Source: Sphingobium fuliginis (GTDB lineage: Bacteria > Pseudomonadota > Alphaproteobacteria > Sphingomonadales > Sphingomonadaceae). Taken from it: a stretch of 64,000 nucleotides of DNA. The stretch lies in contig NZ_SEON01000006.1 of assembly GCF_004152845.1 (NCBI RefSeq), positions 124,001 through 188,000 on the forward strand, in the 5' to 3' direction. The position numbers and the translations under genes were made by a program. Shown piece after piece: positions 24,086 through 33,158 of this stretch; within the stretch, counting starts at the first letter, position 1, and every line of letters starts with the position of its first letter. The notes below the pieces were generated by a model that saw nothing but the letters and a program-made list of their open reading frames with translations, ran no database searches and was not told where the DNA came from.

Positions 24086-24918
24086 CGCAGGTGCCCGAAA
24101 CGCTGCTTGCGGGATCGTCGCTGACGCGGCTGACGGCGCTGCTCTACCGCCTGACCGGCATGAAGTTCGACGAGAAGAAGCGCTTCTACCTCGAACGCCG
24201 GGTCGCGCACCGCATGGACCGGACCGCGACAACCGACATCGCCCGCTACCTCCTGCTGCTGGAGCGCGATGCGCACGAGCGGCAGATGCTGATCAACGCC
24301 GTCACCATCAACGAGACCTATTTCTTCCGGGAGGAGCATCAGCTCACCGCGCTGGCGGACGAGATCCTGCCCAGGATCGCCGCGGAAAAGCGGCCCGGCG
24401 ACCTGATCCGCATCTGGTCCCTTCCCTGCTCGACCGGGGAGGAAGCCTATTCGATCGCGCTCTGGCTGCTGGAGCGATGGCCGCTGGTCGACGCCTATCA
24501 TGTCGAGATCGTCGGGTCGGACATCGACACCCACGCGCTCGATGCCGCCCGGGACGGCCAATATGGGGCGCGCGCGCTCGCCCGGCTGCCGGCGGACATG
24601 CTCGCGGCCTATTTCGAACGCGAACATCAGCACCGCAGACGGATCGTCCAGGACCTGCGCGAATCCGTGCTCTTCACCCAGGCGAACCTGAACGATGCGG
24701 CTTCGGTGGCGAGCCAGGGCCGCTTCGATATCGTGCTTTGCCGCAACCTGCTCATTTATTTCGATGACGAATCGCGCATCGCCGCCGCCCGGCATCTGCA
24801 CGAGGCGCTTCTTCCCGGCGGCTATCTCCTGCTCGGCCATAGCGAATCCATGGCCCGGATCGACGAGCGCTTCGATCTGGTTCGCTTGCGCCAGGCAATC
24901 GTCTATCGTCGGCGCTGA
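24082..24918 (+). CDS. cheR: CheR protein-glutamate O-methyltransferase
   Basis: This 278-residue protein has a small helical N-domain (LTALLYRLTGMKFDEKKRFYLERR) and a SAM-dependent methyltransferase domain. The landmarks are INETYFFREEHQL, the SAM loop WSLPCSTGEEAYSIAL, the acidic strand end GSDIDTHAL, and FDIVLCRNLLIYFDDE. It methylates glutamates on the receptor. The start at 24082 gives the ATGA overlap with cheB and is preferred to an earlier Met four codons upstream. Its TGA overlaps the cheA ATG (TGATG). It lacks the TPR repeats found in some CheR proteins. Confidence 0.93.
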   Translation: MTQVPETLLAGSSLTRLTALLYRLTGMKFDEKKRFYLERRVAHRMDRTATTDIARYLLLLERDAHERQMLINAVTINETYFFREEHQLTALADEILPRIAAEKRPGDLIRIWSLPCSTGEEAYSIALWLLERWPLVDAYHVEIVGSDIDTHALDAARDGQYGARALARLPADMLAAYFEREHQHRRRIVQDLRESVLFTQANLNDAASVASQGRFDIVLCRNLLIYFDDESRIAAARHLHEALLPGGYLLLGHSESMARIDERFDLVRLRQAIVYRRR

Positions 24919-26867
24919 TGGACGAGCTGCTTCAACAATTCCTGCTCGAAGGACGCGATCTGGTGGCGGATGCGCATGCCGCCCTGGTGGCGCTTGGCCG
25001 CGACGCACGGGATCGCCCGGCGCTCGACCGGCTGTTCCGCGCCACCCATACGCTCAAGGGGTCGGTGGCCCTGTTCGACATGGCGCCGGCGGAACGGCTG
25101 CTCCACGTCGCAGAGGCCCGACTCGAAGGCGCGAGGAAAGGCGACGGGGCGCTGGACGAAGCCATGCTCGACCTGTTGATGCAGGCGATCGACCAGACCG
25201 ACCGCTGGATCGACGCCATGGAGGGCGCCGCTTCGCTGGACGCCGACGCCACCGGCCTTTCGGACCGCCTGATCGCCCTGATCGCAGGGGACGGGGAAAC
25301 CGGTGAAGCTGACCTCCCCCTGCCCGTCTCACCCCCGGTCGCGGCTGATCAGGACTGGATCGCCGCCCTGCGCAGCCGCGCCGAACTGGCCATGGTCGAC
25401 CCCGGCCGGGCGAGAACGGCCTTCCGCTATACCCCCGATCCCGACTGCTTCTTCCGGGGCGAGGACCCGCTGTCCATGGTCGAGAATGTGCCTCAATTGC
25501 TGGGCATCGCCATATTGCCCGCCGGCGATGCCTGGCCGGACCTCGCCGCCTGCGAGCCGTTCCGCTGCATGGCCGCCATAGAGGGGTTGAGCGCCGCCGA
25601 CGAAGCGCAGGTGCGCGCCGCGTTCCGGCTAGCGCCCGATCAGATTGCGGTCGCGCCGTTCAATCCGTCGCCAGCGGCAAGCGATTCTGCCCCCTATGCC
25701 ACCGAACTTGCGGCCACGCTCAGGGTCGAGGCGGTCCGGCTCGACCGGCTGGCCGACCAGAGCGGCGAACTTGCCGTCGCGATCCGTGCGCTGCAACCGA
25801 TAGCGGCCCGCCTGCGCGTCATCGATCCGCTGCTCGCCGCCGAACTCCGTGCCGCGGAGGACGAGATCGCCCGCGTCGCCGGACGGCTCCAGCGCTCGGT
25901 CGCGCAGGTGAGGCTGGTGTCGCTCGAACCCGTGCTGCGCCGCCTGCCGCGGCTGGCGCGGGAGGCCGCGGCCATGGTGGACAAGGCGATCCGCTTCACC
26001 ATCGAGGGGGAGACGGCGCAGGTCGACAAGCAACTGGCCGACCAGTTGTTCGAACCCCTGCTCCATCTGGTGCGCAACGCCGTCGACCACGGGCTGGAGC
26101 CGGCCGGACAGAGGGTGGCCAGCGGGAAACCCGCCGAAGGGCGGATCGGGCTTGCCGTCCGGCAAGATGGCGGCCATATCTCCATCGTCCTGACCGATGA
26201 CGGGCGCGGGATCGATCCGCAGGCGATGCGGGCGGCAGCCGTCGCCAAGGGCCTGATGAGCGGCGAGGCGGCGGCCGCGCTCAGCGATGCGGAAGCCTTG
26301 CATATCGTCTTCCTCCCCGGTTTTTCCACCGCCGAAAGCGCCACTATGCTGTCGGGCCGGGGCGTCGGCATGGACGCCGTGCGGGCGGCGGTCGAACGGC
26401 TGGCGGGGACCATCACGATCCAGAGCGATGTCGGCCGGGGCACGCGCATCACCCTGCGCCTGCCGGCCAATGCGATCACGACTCCGCTTCTGGTCGTCGC
26501 GGCGGGGGACCGTCAGCTCGGCGTCAGGCTGGACCAGATCGTTGAAACCGCGCGGATCGACGCCAGCGCGGTCCAGCCGGTCGGTCAGGCGCATGCCTGC
26601 ATATTGCGGGACAGGACCGTGCCCGTGCTGGACCTGGCGGCGCTGCTGGGGCTGGAACCCACGAGCGGCGCGCTTGCCCGGCTGGTGGTGACCGATGCCG
26701 GACCCTGCCGCACCGCGCTGCGCGTGGCTGCCTTCGGGGAGCGGTTCGACGCCGTCGTGCGCGAAAGCACGGGATTGCTGGCCGCCATGCCCGCCGTGGC
26801 GGGTACGGCGATGATGTCCGACGGCAGCGTGCTGCTGGTGCTGGACCTGCCGGAGCTGGTGGCATGA
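24918..26867 (+). CDS. cheA: CheA chemotaxis histidine kinase
   Basis: This 649-residue kinase has the following domains in order. An HPt domain carries phospho-acceptor H44 in ATHTLKGS. A variable domain covers ~residues 145-235 (RYTPDPDCFFRGEDPLS ... PFRCMAAIEGLS) in the P2 position. The P3 dimerisation helices lie around 265-325. An HATPase follows with HLVRNAVDHGLE, DDGRGIDPQ, PGFSTAE and GRGVGMDAV. A C-terminal CheW-like P5 domain begins near TTPLLVVAAGDRQLGV. It phosphorylates CheY and CheB in response to receptor state. It overlaps cheR by one base and the following STAS-like gene by ATGA. Confidence 0.93.
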   Translation: MDELLQQFLLEGRDLVADAHAALVALGRDARDRPALDRLFRATHTLKGSVALFDMAPAERLLHVAEARLEGARKGDGALDEAMLDLLMQAIDQTDRWIDAMEGAASLDADATGLSDRLIALIAGDGETGEADLPLPVSPPVAADQDWIAALRSRAELAMVDPGRARTAFRYTPDPDCFFRGEDPLSMVENVPQLLGIAILPAGDAWPDLAACEPFRCMAAIEGLSAADEAQVRAAFRLAPDQIAVAPFNPSPAASDSAPYATELAATLRVEAVRLDRLADQSGELAVAIRALQPIAARLRVIDPLLAAELRAAEDEIARVAGRLQRSVAQVRLVSLEPVLRRLPRLAREAAAMVDKAIRFTIEGETAQVDKQLADQLFEPLLHLVRNAVDHGLEPAGQRVASGKPAEGRIGLAVRQDGGHISIVLTDDGRGIDPQAMRAAAVAKGLMSGEAAAALSDAEALHIVFLPGFSTAESATMLSGRGVGMDAVRAAVERLAGTITIQSDVGRGTRITLRLPANAITTPLLVVAAGDRQLGVRLDQIVETARIDASAVQPVGQAHACILRDRTVPVLDLAALLGLEPTSGALARLVVTDAGPCRTALRVAAFGERFDAVVRESTGLLAAMPAVAGTAMMSDGSVLLVLDLPELVA

Positions 26868-27109
26868 GCGTGGTCGTGGAGGAGGACCGGATCATCCTCT
26901 CAGGCGCTGCGACGGTGGAGGACGCCGAACCGCTGCTGGCCGCGCTGCTGGAGCATCCCCATCACAGGATCGACATCGCCGGGCTGGCGCGGGCGCATCT
27001 TGCCGTGGTGCAGTTGGTCCTCGCCGCCGGCCGGCCCGTCATCGGCCGGCCCGAAAGCCCGTTCCTGCGGGAAATCGCCTTTGCATCGCCAATGCGGATC
27101 AAGGTGTAA
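26864..27109 (+). CDS. STAS-like small protein of the chemosensory operon
   Basis: This 81-residue protein reads as a minimal STAS fold: VVEEDRIILSGAATVEDAEPL (strand-strand-helix), HRIDIAGLARAHLAVVQLVL, then GRPVIGRPESPFLREIAF. In classical STAS anti-sigma antagonists a Ser in DSxGLxLL is phosphorylated. Here the corresponding segment reads RAHLAVVQLV, with no Ser or Thr, so phospho-switching looks lost. It may scaffold or regulate CheA, whose stop it overlaps by ATGA. The STAS call is by pattern and moderately certain. Confidence 0.65.
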   Translation: MSVVVEEDRIILSGAATVEDAEPLLAALLEHPHHRIDIAGLARAHLAVVQLVLAAGRPVIGRPESPFLREIAFASPMRIKV

Positions 27110-27190
27110 CAATTTCATATCTGCGATTGCGGTTCCTTCCTATAGAAGAAGATGAAGGCCCGACCGGGTCGAGATTGAGTGGAGTCATGA

Positions 27191-27574
27191 ATGCCCGTTA
27201 CCGTGTTGATCGTGGACGACAGCAAACTCGCGCGGATCGTCGCGGGAAAGGCATTGGCGGAACTTCAGCCCGACTGGCAGAAAATCGAGGCCGGCAGCGG
27301 GGCGCAGGCGCTGGAACTGCTGGGCAAGGAGCGGATCGAAGTCGCTCTCATCGATTTCAACATGACCGAACAGGATGGGCTGGAACTTGCGGGCGAGATA
27401 CGCGCTTTGAGGCCGGACATGCCGATCGCGATCATCACCGCCAATATCCAGGACGAGATCATCGCGCAGGCGCGGGCGATCGGCGCCGCCTTCATCGCCA
27501 AGCCCGTCACCAGCGAGGGCCTTGCCGGCTTCCTGACCGGCGCTGCGCTCAAGCTGAGGTCCAGCCAGGAATGA
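27191..27574 (+). CDS. cheY: CheY-like single-domain response regulator
   Basis: This 127-residue receiver domain has the acidic pair in LIVDDSKLARI (D9/D10), phospho-acceptor D55 in ALIDFNMTEQDG, the switch Thr in IAIITANIQDE, and the conserved Lys in AAFIAKPVTSEG. There is no output domain, so it must act by binding a partner (flagellar motor, pilus or enzyme). An 81-bp gap separates it from the STAS-like gene, the only sizeable gap in the operon, so an internal promoter is possible though I see no clear hexamers. It overlaps the CheC gene by ATGA. Confidence 0.9.
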   Translation: MPVTVLIVDDSKLARIVAGKALAELQPDWQKIEAGSGAQALELLGKERIEVALIDFNMTEQDGLELAGEIRALRPDMPIAIITANIQDEIIAQARAIGAAFIAKPVTSEGLAGFLTGAALKLRSSQE

Positions 27575-28209
27575 TAACGGGCCACGTCGCGCTGAGCGAA
27601 CTCGAACAGGACGCCCTGACCGAGATCGTGAATATCGGCGTGAGCCGCGCCGCCTCTTCCTTGAGGAAGATGATCGGGGACCAGGTCGTCCTGTCCGTCC
27701 CTTCGGTGGAGGTCGTGAGCCAGCGCCGCGCCGCCCGCCTGATCAGCGAGCGCGAAGTGGTCGACCTGATCGCGGTGCGGCAGGATTTTTCGGGTCCCTT
27801 TTGCGGGCGGGCCCTGCTGATCTTCCCCGAAACGAACAGCCTGGAGCTGGTTCGGGCGGTGACGGGCGGCGCCCTTTCGGCCGAGGAAGCGGTCGAGATG
27901 GAGCAGGAGGCGCTGGCCGAGACGGGCAACATCATCCTCAACAGCTGCCTTGCGACCATGGCCAACATGCTCAAGCGGTCGCTGTCCATGACCATCCCCG
28001 AAGTGCTGCGGGGCAATGGCGCGACCCTGTTCGAAATCGACGAAACGACAGGGTCGGAAGGGCTGGTCCTCTTTCTCTACATCGACTTTGCGGTGCGCCA
28101 GCGCGACATTCGCGGCTATATCGCGATGCTGATGGACATTCCTTCGCTCGCGACGCTCAAGCAGTTGCTCGACGAGTTCATCTCGCGCATCGTGGGCGAG
28201 GATGGCTGA
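27571..28209 (+). CDS. cheC: CheC-type CheY-P phosphatase
   Basis: This 212-residue protein has two CheC phosphatase signatures of the form [DS]-x3-E-x2-N. One is D14-E18-N21 (DALTEIVNIGVSRAA). The other is residues 113-120 (EALAETGN, with Glu replacing the first Asp/Ser). CheC dephosphorylates CheY-P and in some species pairs with CheD; no cheD is in this window. The start at 27571 overlaps the cheY stop by ATGA, which fits the coupled role. A longer reading from 27127 is an alternative frame across cheY. Confidence 0.85.
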   Translation: MITGHVALSELEQDALTEIVNIGVSRAASSLRKMIGDQVVLSVPSVEVVSQRRAARLISEREVVDLIAVRQDFSGPFCGRALLIFPETNSLELVRAVTGGALSAEEAVEMEQEALAETGNIILNSCLATMANMLKRSLSMTIPEVLRGNGATLFEIDETTGSEGLVLFLYIDFAVRQRDIRGYIAMLMDIPSLATLKQLLDEFISRIVGEDG

Positions 28210-30181
28210 CGAAGCGATCATCGGAAACGCGGATCAATTGCGCGCCGTGCTCGCGGCGGCGGGGGCCAGCGGCGCCTGGGACTGGGACATCGTCCGGGAC
28301 CGGCTGACCGTCGATGCCCGTTTTGCCGAGCTGTACGGATTGGGCGCCGATGCCGCCGACCAGCCATTGCCGACCGCCGCCTTCTTCCGCGCCATCCATC
28401 CGGAGGATCGCGCCCGCATCCGCATCGCGGTCGCTGGCATGCTGGCGGGCTCCGAATTCTTCTCCAAGGAATTCCGCATCATCGCTCCGGACGGTGCGAT
28501 ATTATGGATGCACGGCCGGGGCCGGAGCCAGCTTGACGATCAGGACGAGCCGATACGTTTCACCGGGCTGCTGGTCGATGTGACCGACCGCAAGCGCACG
28601 GAGGAGCGGCTCCGCATCGCGCAGAGCGCCGGCGGGATCGGCACGTTCGAATATCGGGACGGCTTCGCGACAGTGTCGGTCTCCAGCGAATTCTGCCGGC
28701 TGCTCGGCCTCCACCCCGCCGACCGGCTGCCGGTCAGGACGATCAACGCGGTCGTGTGCGAGGACGAGGAGCCGTTGATACCCGAAGACGGTGCGGAACC
28801 TGCCAGCATCGACAGCGTGTTCCGCATCCGCCGCAGCGACGATGGCGCGGACCGCTGGATCGCCCGCCGTGGCGAGGCGATGCGCGACAGCGAGGGTAGC
28901 GGTTACCGGCTGCTGGGCGTCATCTATGACGTGACCGATGCGAAGCTTCAGGAAACGCGGCTGCGCGAATTGAACGACACGCTGGAGCAGCGCGTCGCGC
29001 AGGAGATAGACGAACGCCTGCGGGCGGAGGATGCGCTCCGCCAGGCGCAGAAGATGGAGGCCGTCGGCCAGCTTACCGGCGGCATCGCGCATGATTTCAA
29101 CAATCTGCTGACCATCATCACCGGCAGCGTCGACATGGCGCTGCGGCGGCTCGACAATTCGGCCGATCCCAGGGTGGGCCGCGCGCTGGACAATGCCATG
29201 CGCGGTGCGGAACGGGCAGCGGCGCTGACCCAGCGCCTGCTTGCCTTCTCCCGCCGGCAGCCGCTCGACCCCCGTGCCGTGGAGGTGCCCCGCCTGCTGG
29301 CCGGCATGTCGGACCTGCTCACCCGCACCATCACCGAAGCGGTCGCCATCGCCATCGAGGCGCCGGACGACGTCTGGACCATAGAGGCCGATCCGCACCA
29401 GCTTGAAAATGCGATCCTCAACCTGGCCGTGAACGCCCGCGACGCCATGCCGCAGGGCGGATCGCTGACCATCGCCGCAGGCAACCGGCAGGTCGCCGCG
29501 CACCAGAGCGACGAAAGCCATGTCAGTCCCGGCGATTATGTGGCGATCACGGTAAGCGACAACGGCACCGGCATGGACGCGGACACCCTGACCAAGGTGT
29601 TCGATCCCTTCTTCACCACCAAGGAGGTCGGGAAGGGCACGGGCCTTGGCCTGTCCATGGTCTATGGCTTCGCCAAGCAATCCGGCGGCAGCGTGCTGAT
29701 CGACTCGGCATTGGGGGAAGGCACGACAGTGACGCTGCTGCTGATGCGCAGCGTCCAGAGCGCGGAACCGCCCGCCGATGCGATGGACGAGCGCGAACCC
29801 TTCGGCAGCGCGTCGGAAACGATCCTGGTTGTCGAAGATGACGACGATGTTCGCGCCTATACGGTGGGAACGCTGCGCGAGCTGGGTTATCGGGTGGTGG
29901 AGGCGCATGACGGCGCTTCCGCCCTTGCCCTGCTGGACAAGCAGGACCAGCCGATCAAGCTGCTGATCACGGACGTCGTCATGCCCCGCATGTCGGGCAG
30001 CGAACTCGCCGCGGCGGCCCGCGCCCGGCAGCCCAGGCTGCGCATCCTCTACACATCGGGTTATCCCAGGGATGCGATCATGCGCGACGGACGGCTGGAC
30101 AGCGGCGTCGAACTGCTGGCCAAGCCCTTCACCTTCCGCAGCCTGGCGGAACGGGTACGCGAGATCATCGACAAGGGCTAG
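28202..30181 (+). CDS. Hybrid sensor histidine kinase with two PAS domains and a receiver
   Basis: This 659-residue soluble protein has PAS 1 (~residues 15-135, PAS-3 style, WDWDIVRDRLTVDARFAELYG) and PAS 2 (~140-255), then a short coiled coil. The HisKA phospho-acceptor is H297 in GGIAHDFNNLLT. An HATPase follows with NLAVNARDAMP, DNGTGMD and GTGLGLSMVYG. The C-terminal receiver has D591 in LITDVVMPRMSG. No membrane segment is visible, so it senses a cytosolic cue. It overlaps the CheC gene by 8 bp and closes the operon, suggesting that it feeds phosphate into or out of the chemosensory pathway. The ligand is unknown. Confidence 0.92.
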   Translation: MADEAIIGNADQLRAVLAAAGASGAWDWDIVRDRLTVDARFAELYGLGADAADQPLPTAAFFRAIHPEDRARIRIAVAGMLAGSEFFSKEFRIIAPDGAILWMHGRGRSQLDDQDEPIRFTGLLVDVTDRKRTEERLRIAQSAGGIGTFEYRDGFATVSVSSEFCRLLGLHPADRLPVRTINAVVCEDEEPLIPEDGAEPASIDSVFRIRRSDDGADRWIARRGEAMRDSEGSGYRLLGVIYDVTDAKLQETRLRELNDTLEQRVAQEIDERLRAEDALRQAQKMEAVGQLTGGIAHDFNNLLTIITGSVDMALRRLDNSADPRVGRALDNAMRGAERAAALTQRLLAFSRRQPLDPRAVEVPRLLAGMSDLLTRTITEAVAIAIEAPDDVWTIEADPHQLENAILNLAVNARDAMPQGGSLTIAAGNRQVAAHQSDESHVSPGDYVAITVSDNGTGMDADTLTKVFDPFFTTKEVGKGTGLGLSMVYGFAKQSGGSVLIDSALGEGTTVTLLLMRSVQSAEPPADAMDEREPFGSASETILVVEDDDDVRAYTVGTLRELGYRVVEAHDGASALALLDKQDQPIKLLITDVVMPRMSGSELAAAARARQPRLRILYTSGYPRDAIMRDGRLDSGVELLAKPFTFRSLAERVREIIDKG

Positions 30182-30222
30182 GACGCGCTGCGTGAATTCC
30201 GGCGCAGGTCGTCGGTGGCGCC

Positions 30223-30987
30223 TCATTCCGCTGCGTTGAACGCCACCTGCTCGATCTCCCGCGCTGTGGCGTGCAGCAGTTCGATCACCTCGTCATGCCC
30301 GATCTTCCTCGCGCTCATCGACTGCGATATGGATATGGCGGCGGGCACCATGCCGTCCGGCCTCCGGATCGGAACGGCCGCGCAGGTCAGGTCTTCGGCA
30401 ATTTCTCCATCGTCGATCGCATATCCCTGCCGCGCCACCAGATCGAGCTCGCATGCCAGGGCGCCGGCATCGACGATGGTGCGCGGAGTAAGGGCAACGA
30501 AGGGGCCGTTGGCGAGATAGGCATCCCGCTCGCCGGGGGGAAGATGGGCGAGCAGCACCTTGCCCATGCCGGAGCAATAGGCCTCCAACTGCATTCCCAC
30601 CCGCGTGAACAGTCCTGCCGCCCCCTGGCCGATTTTCAGGCGATAGGTGACCATGTCATTTTCCAGCGTCCCCAGCTGCACGATCGTCCGCGCCTTCACG
30701 GCCAGCCGGTGCATGGCGGGCGCGGCGACGTTGACGATCAACTGCTTTTCGTCGAGCCGCTGCAAGAGCCGCAGCAGCCGCGCGCCCGCGACATGCCGTC
30801 CGCGCCCGACCGGCGTCAGATACCCTTCCTCGACCAGCGTCGTCACCTGCCGGTGGGCCGTCGCCACGGGCATGTCGATGGACCGCGCCAGCGCGGAAAC
30901 GCTGTTCTGCCCGCCATCGGCCACAACCCCCTCCAGCATGGCCAGGGTCCGCTTGAGCGAACTGATTTGCGGCGTCCTGTTTCTCAT
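30223..30987 (-). CDS. IclR-family transcriptional regulator
   Basis: This 254-residue protein has an N-terminal winged HTH (SVSALARSIDMPVATAHRQVTTLVEEGYL) and a C-terminal IclR effector domain (RLAVKARTIVQLGTLENDMVTYRLKIG ... YCSGMGKVLLAHLPPGERDAYL). It is divergent from the acetaldehyde dehydrogenase/aldolase operon and is the obvious candidate regulator of it. A dyad overlaps its start codon, consistent with autorepression. IclR relatives control aromatic-acid catabolic operons; the effector here cannot be named. Confidence 0.9.
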   Translation of the reverse strand: MRNRTPQISSLKRTLAMLEGVVADGGQNSVSALARSIDMPVATAHRQVTTLVEEGYLTPVGRGRHVAGARLLRLLQRLDEKQLIVNVAAPAMHRLAVKARTIVQLGTLENDMVTYRLKIGQGAAGLFTRVGMQLEAYCSGMGKVLLAHLPPGERDAYLANGPFVALTPRTIVDAGALACELDLVARQGYAIDDGEIAEDLTCAAVPIRRPDGMVPAAISISQSMSARKIGHDEVIELLHATAREIEQVAFNAAE

Positions 30988-31004
30988 GATGTGAGAAGAT
31001 CACA
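30981..31004. promoter_or_regulatory. Overlapping inverted repeats at the IclR start, candidate operator
   Basis: TTCTCA-TGATG-TGAGAA (30981-30997) has perfect 6-bp arms and covers the IclR start codon (30985-30987). TGTGA-GAAGA-TCACA (30990-31004) has perfect 5-bp arms and overlaps it. Two dyads in the divergent IclR/dehydrogenase region suggest one or two regulator sites. The second resembles a CRP-type palindrome but with a 5-bp rather than 6-bp spacer. Confidence 0.5.
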
Positions 31005-31114
31005 GCTTGGCCCGGTGGCGTCAAGTACAAAGCTCCCTTATTCTGATGCCCTGTGAGGCGGCCCGTACCCGGCGCCGGCGACATGCGTTTCCTTTACGAA
31101 AAGGCTTGAAGGAT

Positions 31115-32056
31115 ATGGCCAAAACCAAGGTTGCGATCATCGGATCGGGAAATATCGGCACCGACCTGATGATAAAGATCATGCGTCTTTCGGAGACGCT
31201 GGAAATGGGTGCCTTCGTCGGCATCGATCCGGAATCGGACGGGCTGAAGCGCGCCGCCCGCATGGGCGTGCCCATCACGGCGGAGGGCATTGGCGGCCTG
31301 ATCGCGCTGGAGGGTTTCAAGGACATCGCCATCGTGTTCGACGCGACGTCGGCAGGCGCGCACAAGCGGCACAATGAACTGCTCCAGGCGCATGGCAAGC
31401 GGGTGGTCGACCTGACGCCCGCGGCCATCGGCCCCTACACCATTCCGCCCGTCAACGGCGAAACCAACCTGGATGCGTCGAACGTCAACATGGTGACCTG
31501 CGGCGGCCAGGCGACCATCCCCATCGTCCATGCCGTCAACCGCGTCGCGAAGGTGCATTATGGCGAGATCGTCGCCTCCATCGCCTCCAAGAGCGCAGGT
31601 CCCGGCACGCGCGCCAATATCGACGAATTCACCGAGACCACCAGCCAGGCGATCGTCGACGTCGGCGGGGCGAGCCGCGGCAAGGCCATCATCATCCTCA
31701 ACCCCGCCGAGCCACCGCTGATCATGCGCGACACCGTTTATTGCCTGTGCGACGACGCCAGCCAGGACGAGATCCGCGCCAGCATCGACCGCATGGTGGC
31801 CGAAGTGCAGACCTATGTGCCGGGATACCGGCTGAAGCAGGCGGTGCAGTTCGAACATATCGGATCGAACCGTCCCCTGCGCATTCCGGAGATGGACGGG
31901 GAATTCACGGGCCTCAAGGTCAGCGTCTTCCTGGAGGTCGAGGGAGCCGCCCATTACCTGCCCGCCTATGCCGGCAATCTCGACATCATGACCTCGGCCG
32001 CGTTGCGCACCGCCGAAAAGATCGCCGTCCGCATGCATGAAGGAGCCGTCGCATGA
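31115..32056 (+). CDS. dmpF: Acetaldehyde dehydrogenase (acylating)
   Basis: This 313-residue enzyme has a Rossmann motif [14 protein letters not shown] and catalytic C129 in [13 protein letters not shown], the pattern of MhpF/DmpF/BphJ. It converts acetaldehyde (or propanal), NAD and CoA to acyl-CoA and NADH. The start at 31115 follows GAAGGA; the frame is open further upstream but without ribosome site or homology. It overlaps the aldolase gene by ATGA. In this family the two proteins form a complex that channels the aldehyde between active sites. The symbol is by family; mhpF or bphJ would be equally fitting. Confidence 0.93.
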   Translation: MAKTKVAIIGSGNIGTDLMIKIMRLSETLEMGAFVGIDPESDGLKRAARMGVPITAEGIGGLIALEGFKDIAIVFDATSAGAHKRHNELLQAHGKRVVDLTPAAIGPYTIPPVNGETNLDASNVNMVTCGGQATIPIVHAVNRVAKVHYGEIVASIASKSAGPGTRANIDEFTETTSQAIVDVGGASRGKAIIILNPAEPPLIMRDTVYCLCDDASQDEIRASIDRMVAEVQTYVPGYRLKQAVQFEHIGSNRPLRIPEMDGEFTGLKVSVFLEVEGAAHYLPAYAGNLDIMTSAALRTAEKIAVRMHEGAVA

Positions 32057-33075
32057 CCTTCGATCCGACCCAGACCAAGCTCTACATCCAGGACGTCACG
32101 CTGCGCGACGGCATGCATGCCGTCCGTCACCAATATAGCATCGACCATGTGCAGAAGATCGCCCGGGCGCTGGACGACGCCAAGGTCGACGCCATCGAGG
32201 TCGCCCATGGCGACGGCCTTAGCGGGTCGTCCTTCAACTATGGTTTCGGCGCGCATACGGACCATGACTGGATCGCCGCCGTGGCGGACGTGCTGGAACA
32301 TAGCGTCCTGACGACGCTGCTGCTGCCCGGCATCGGCACGGTGCACGATCTGAAGCATGCCTATGATCTGGGCGTGCGGTCGGTGCGCATCGCCACCCAT
32401 TGCACGGAGGCGGATGTTTCGAAGCAGCATATCGAGGCGGCGCGCAACCTGGGCATGGACGTGTCCGGCTTCCTGATGATGAGCCACATGACCGATCCGG
32501 ATGCGCTGGCGCAGCAGGCCAAGCTGATGGAAGATTATGGCGCGCACTGCGTCTATGTCACCGACAGCGGCGGCGCGCTCAACATGGAGCAATATGCGGC
32601 GCGGCTTCAGGCCTATGATCGCGTGCTGAAGCCCGAGACGCAGCGTGGCGTGCACGCCCACCACAATCTTTCGCTGGGCGTCGCCAATTCCATCGTCGCC
32701 GTGCAGAACGGCGCGGTCCGCGTCGACGCCAGCCTGGCCGGCATGGGAGCCGGCGCCGGCAATGCGCCGCTGGAGGTGTTCATTGCCGCAGCGGACCGCT
32801 ATGGCTGGAACCATGGCTGCGATCTCTATGCGTTGATGGACGCCGCCGAAGAACTGGTCCGCCCCCTGCAGGACCGGCCGGTGCGCGTGGACCGCGAAAC
32901 GCTGACCCTGGGTTATGCGGGCGTCTATTCCAGCTTCCTGCGCCATGCGGAAAAGGCGGCGCAGGACTATGGCCTCGACGCGCGCAGCATCCTTGCGGAA
33001 GTGGGCCGTCGCAAGATGGTCGGCGGTCAGGAGGATATGATCGTCGACGTCGCGCTGGATCTCAGCGCAAAATAA
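32053..33075 (+). CDS. dmpG: 4-Hydroxy-2-oxovalerate aldolase
   Basis: This 340-residue enzyme has the metal-dependent class II aldolase motif [14 protein letters not shown] with R18, D19 and H22, [15 protein letters not shown] (metal-binding His residues) and the C-terminal communication domain typical of DmpG/BphI. It cleaves 4-hydroxy-2-oxoacids to pyruvate plus an aldehyde, which passes to the upstream-encoded dehydrogenase. This is the last step of meta-cleavage pathways for catechols, but no ring-cleavage dioxygenase, hydrolase or hydratase gene is in the window. The operon ends at a strong hairpin. Confidence 0.93.
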   Translation: MTFDPTQTKLYIQDVTLRDGMHAVRHQYSIDHVQKIARALDDAKVDAIEVAHGDGLSGSSFNYGFGAHTDHDWIAAVADVLEHSVLTTLLLPGIGTVHDLKHAYDLGVRSVRIATHCTEADVSKQHIEAARNLGMDVSGFLMMSHMTDPDALAQQAKLMEDYGAHCVYVTDSGGALNMEQYAARLQAYDRVLKPETQRGVHAHHNLSLGVANSIVAVQNGAVRVDASLAGMGAGAGNAPLEVFIAAADRYGWNHGCDLYALMDAAEELVRPLQDRPVRVDRETLTLGYAGVYSSFLRHAEKAAQDYGLDARSILAEVGRRKMVGGQEDMIVDVALDLSAK

Positions 33076-33111
33076 GCGGCGGGGCGGCTTCGCCCCTTCG
33101 CCCGTGAGCAA

Positions 33112-33148
33112 GCCCATGGCCTGACGGTTCGTCCGTCAGGCCATGGGC
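33112..33148. terminator. Bidirectional 16-bp hairpin between convergent aldolase and thiolase genes
   Basis: GCCCATGGCCTGACGG pairs perfectly with CCGTCAGGCCATGGGC around a 5-nt loop (TTCGT), 36 bp after the aldolase stop and 10 bp from the thiolase stop. There is no T-run on either side, but the stem is long and sits exactly between converging operons. A smaller GGGGCG/CGCCCC hairpin lies at 33081-33096. Together they probably stop or stabilise both transcripts. Confidence 0.7.
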
Positions 33149-33158
33149 GAGCCAGGCC

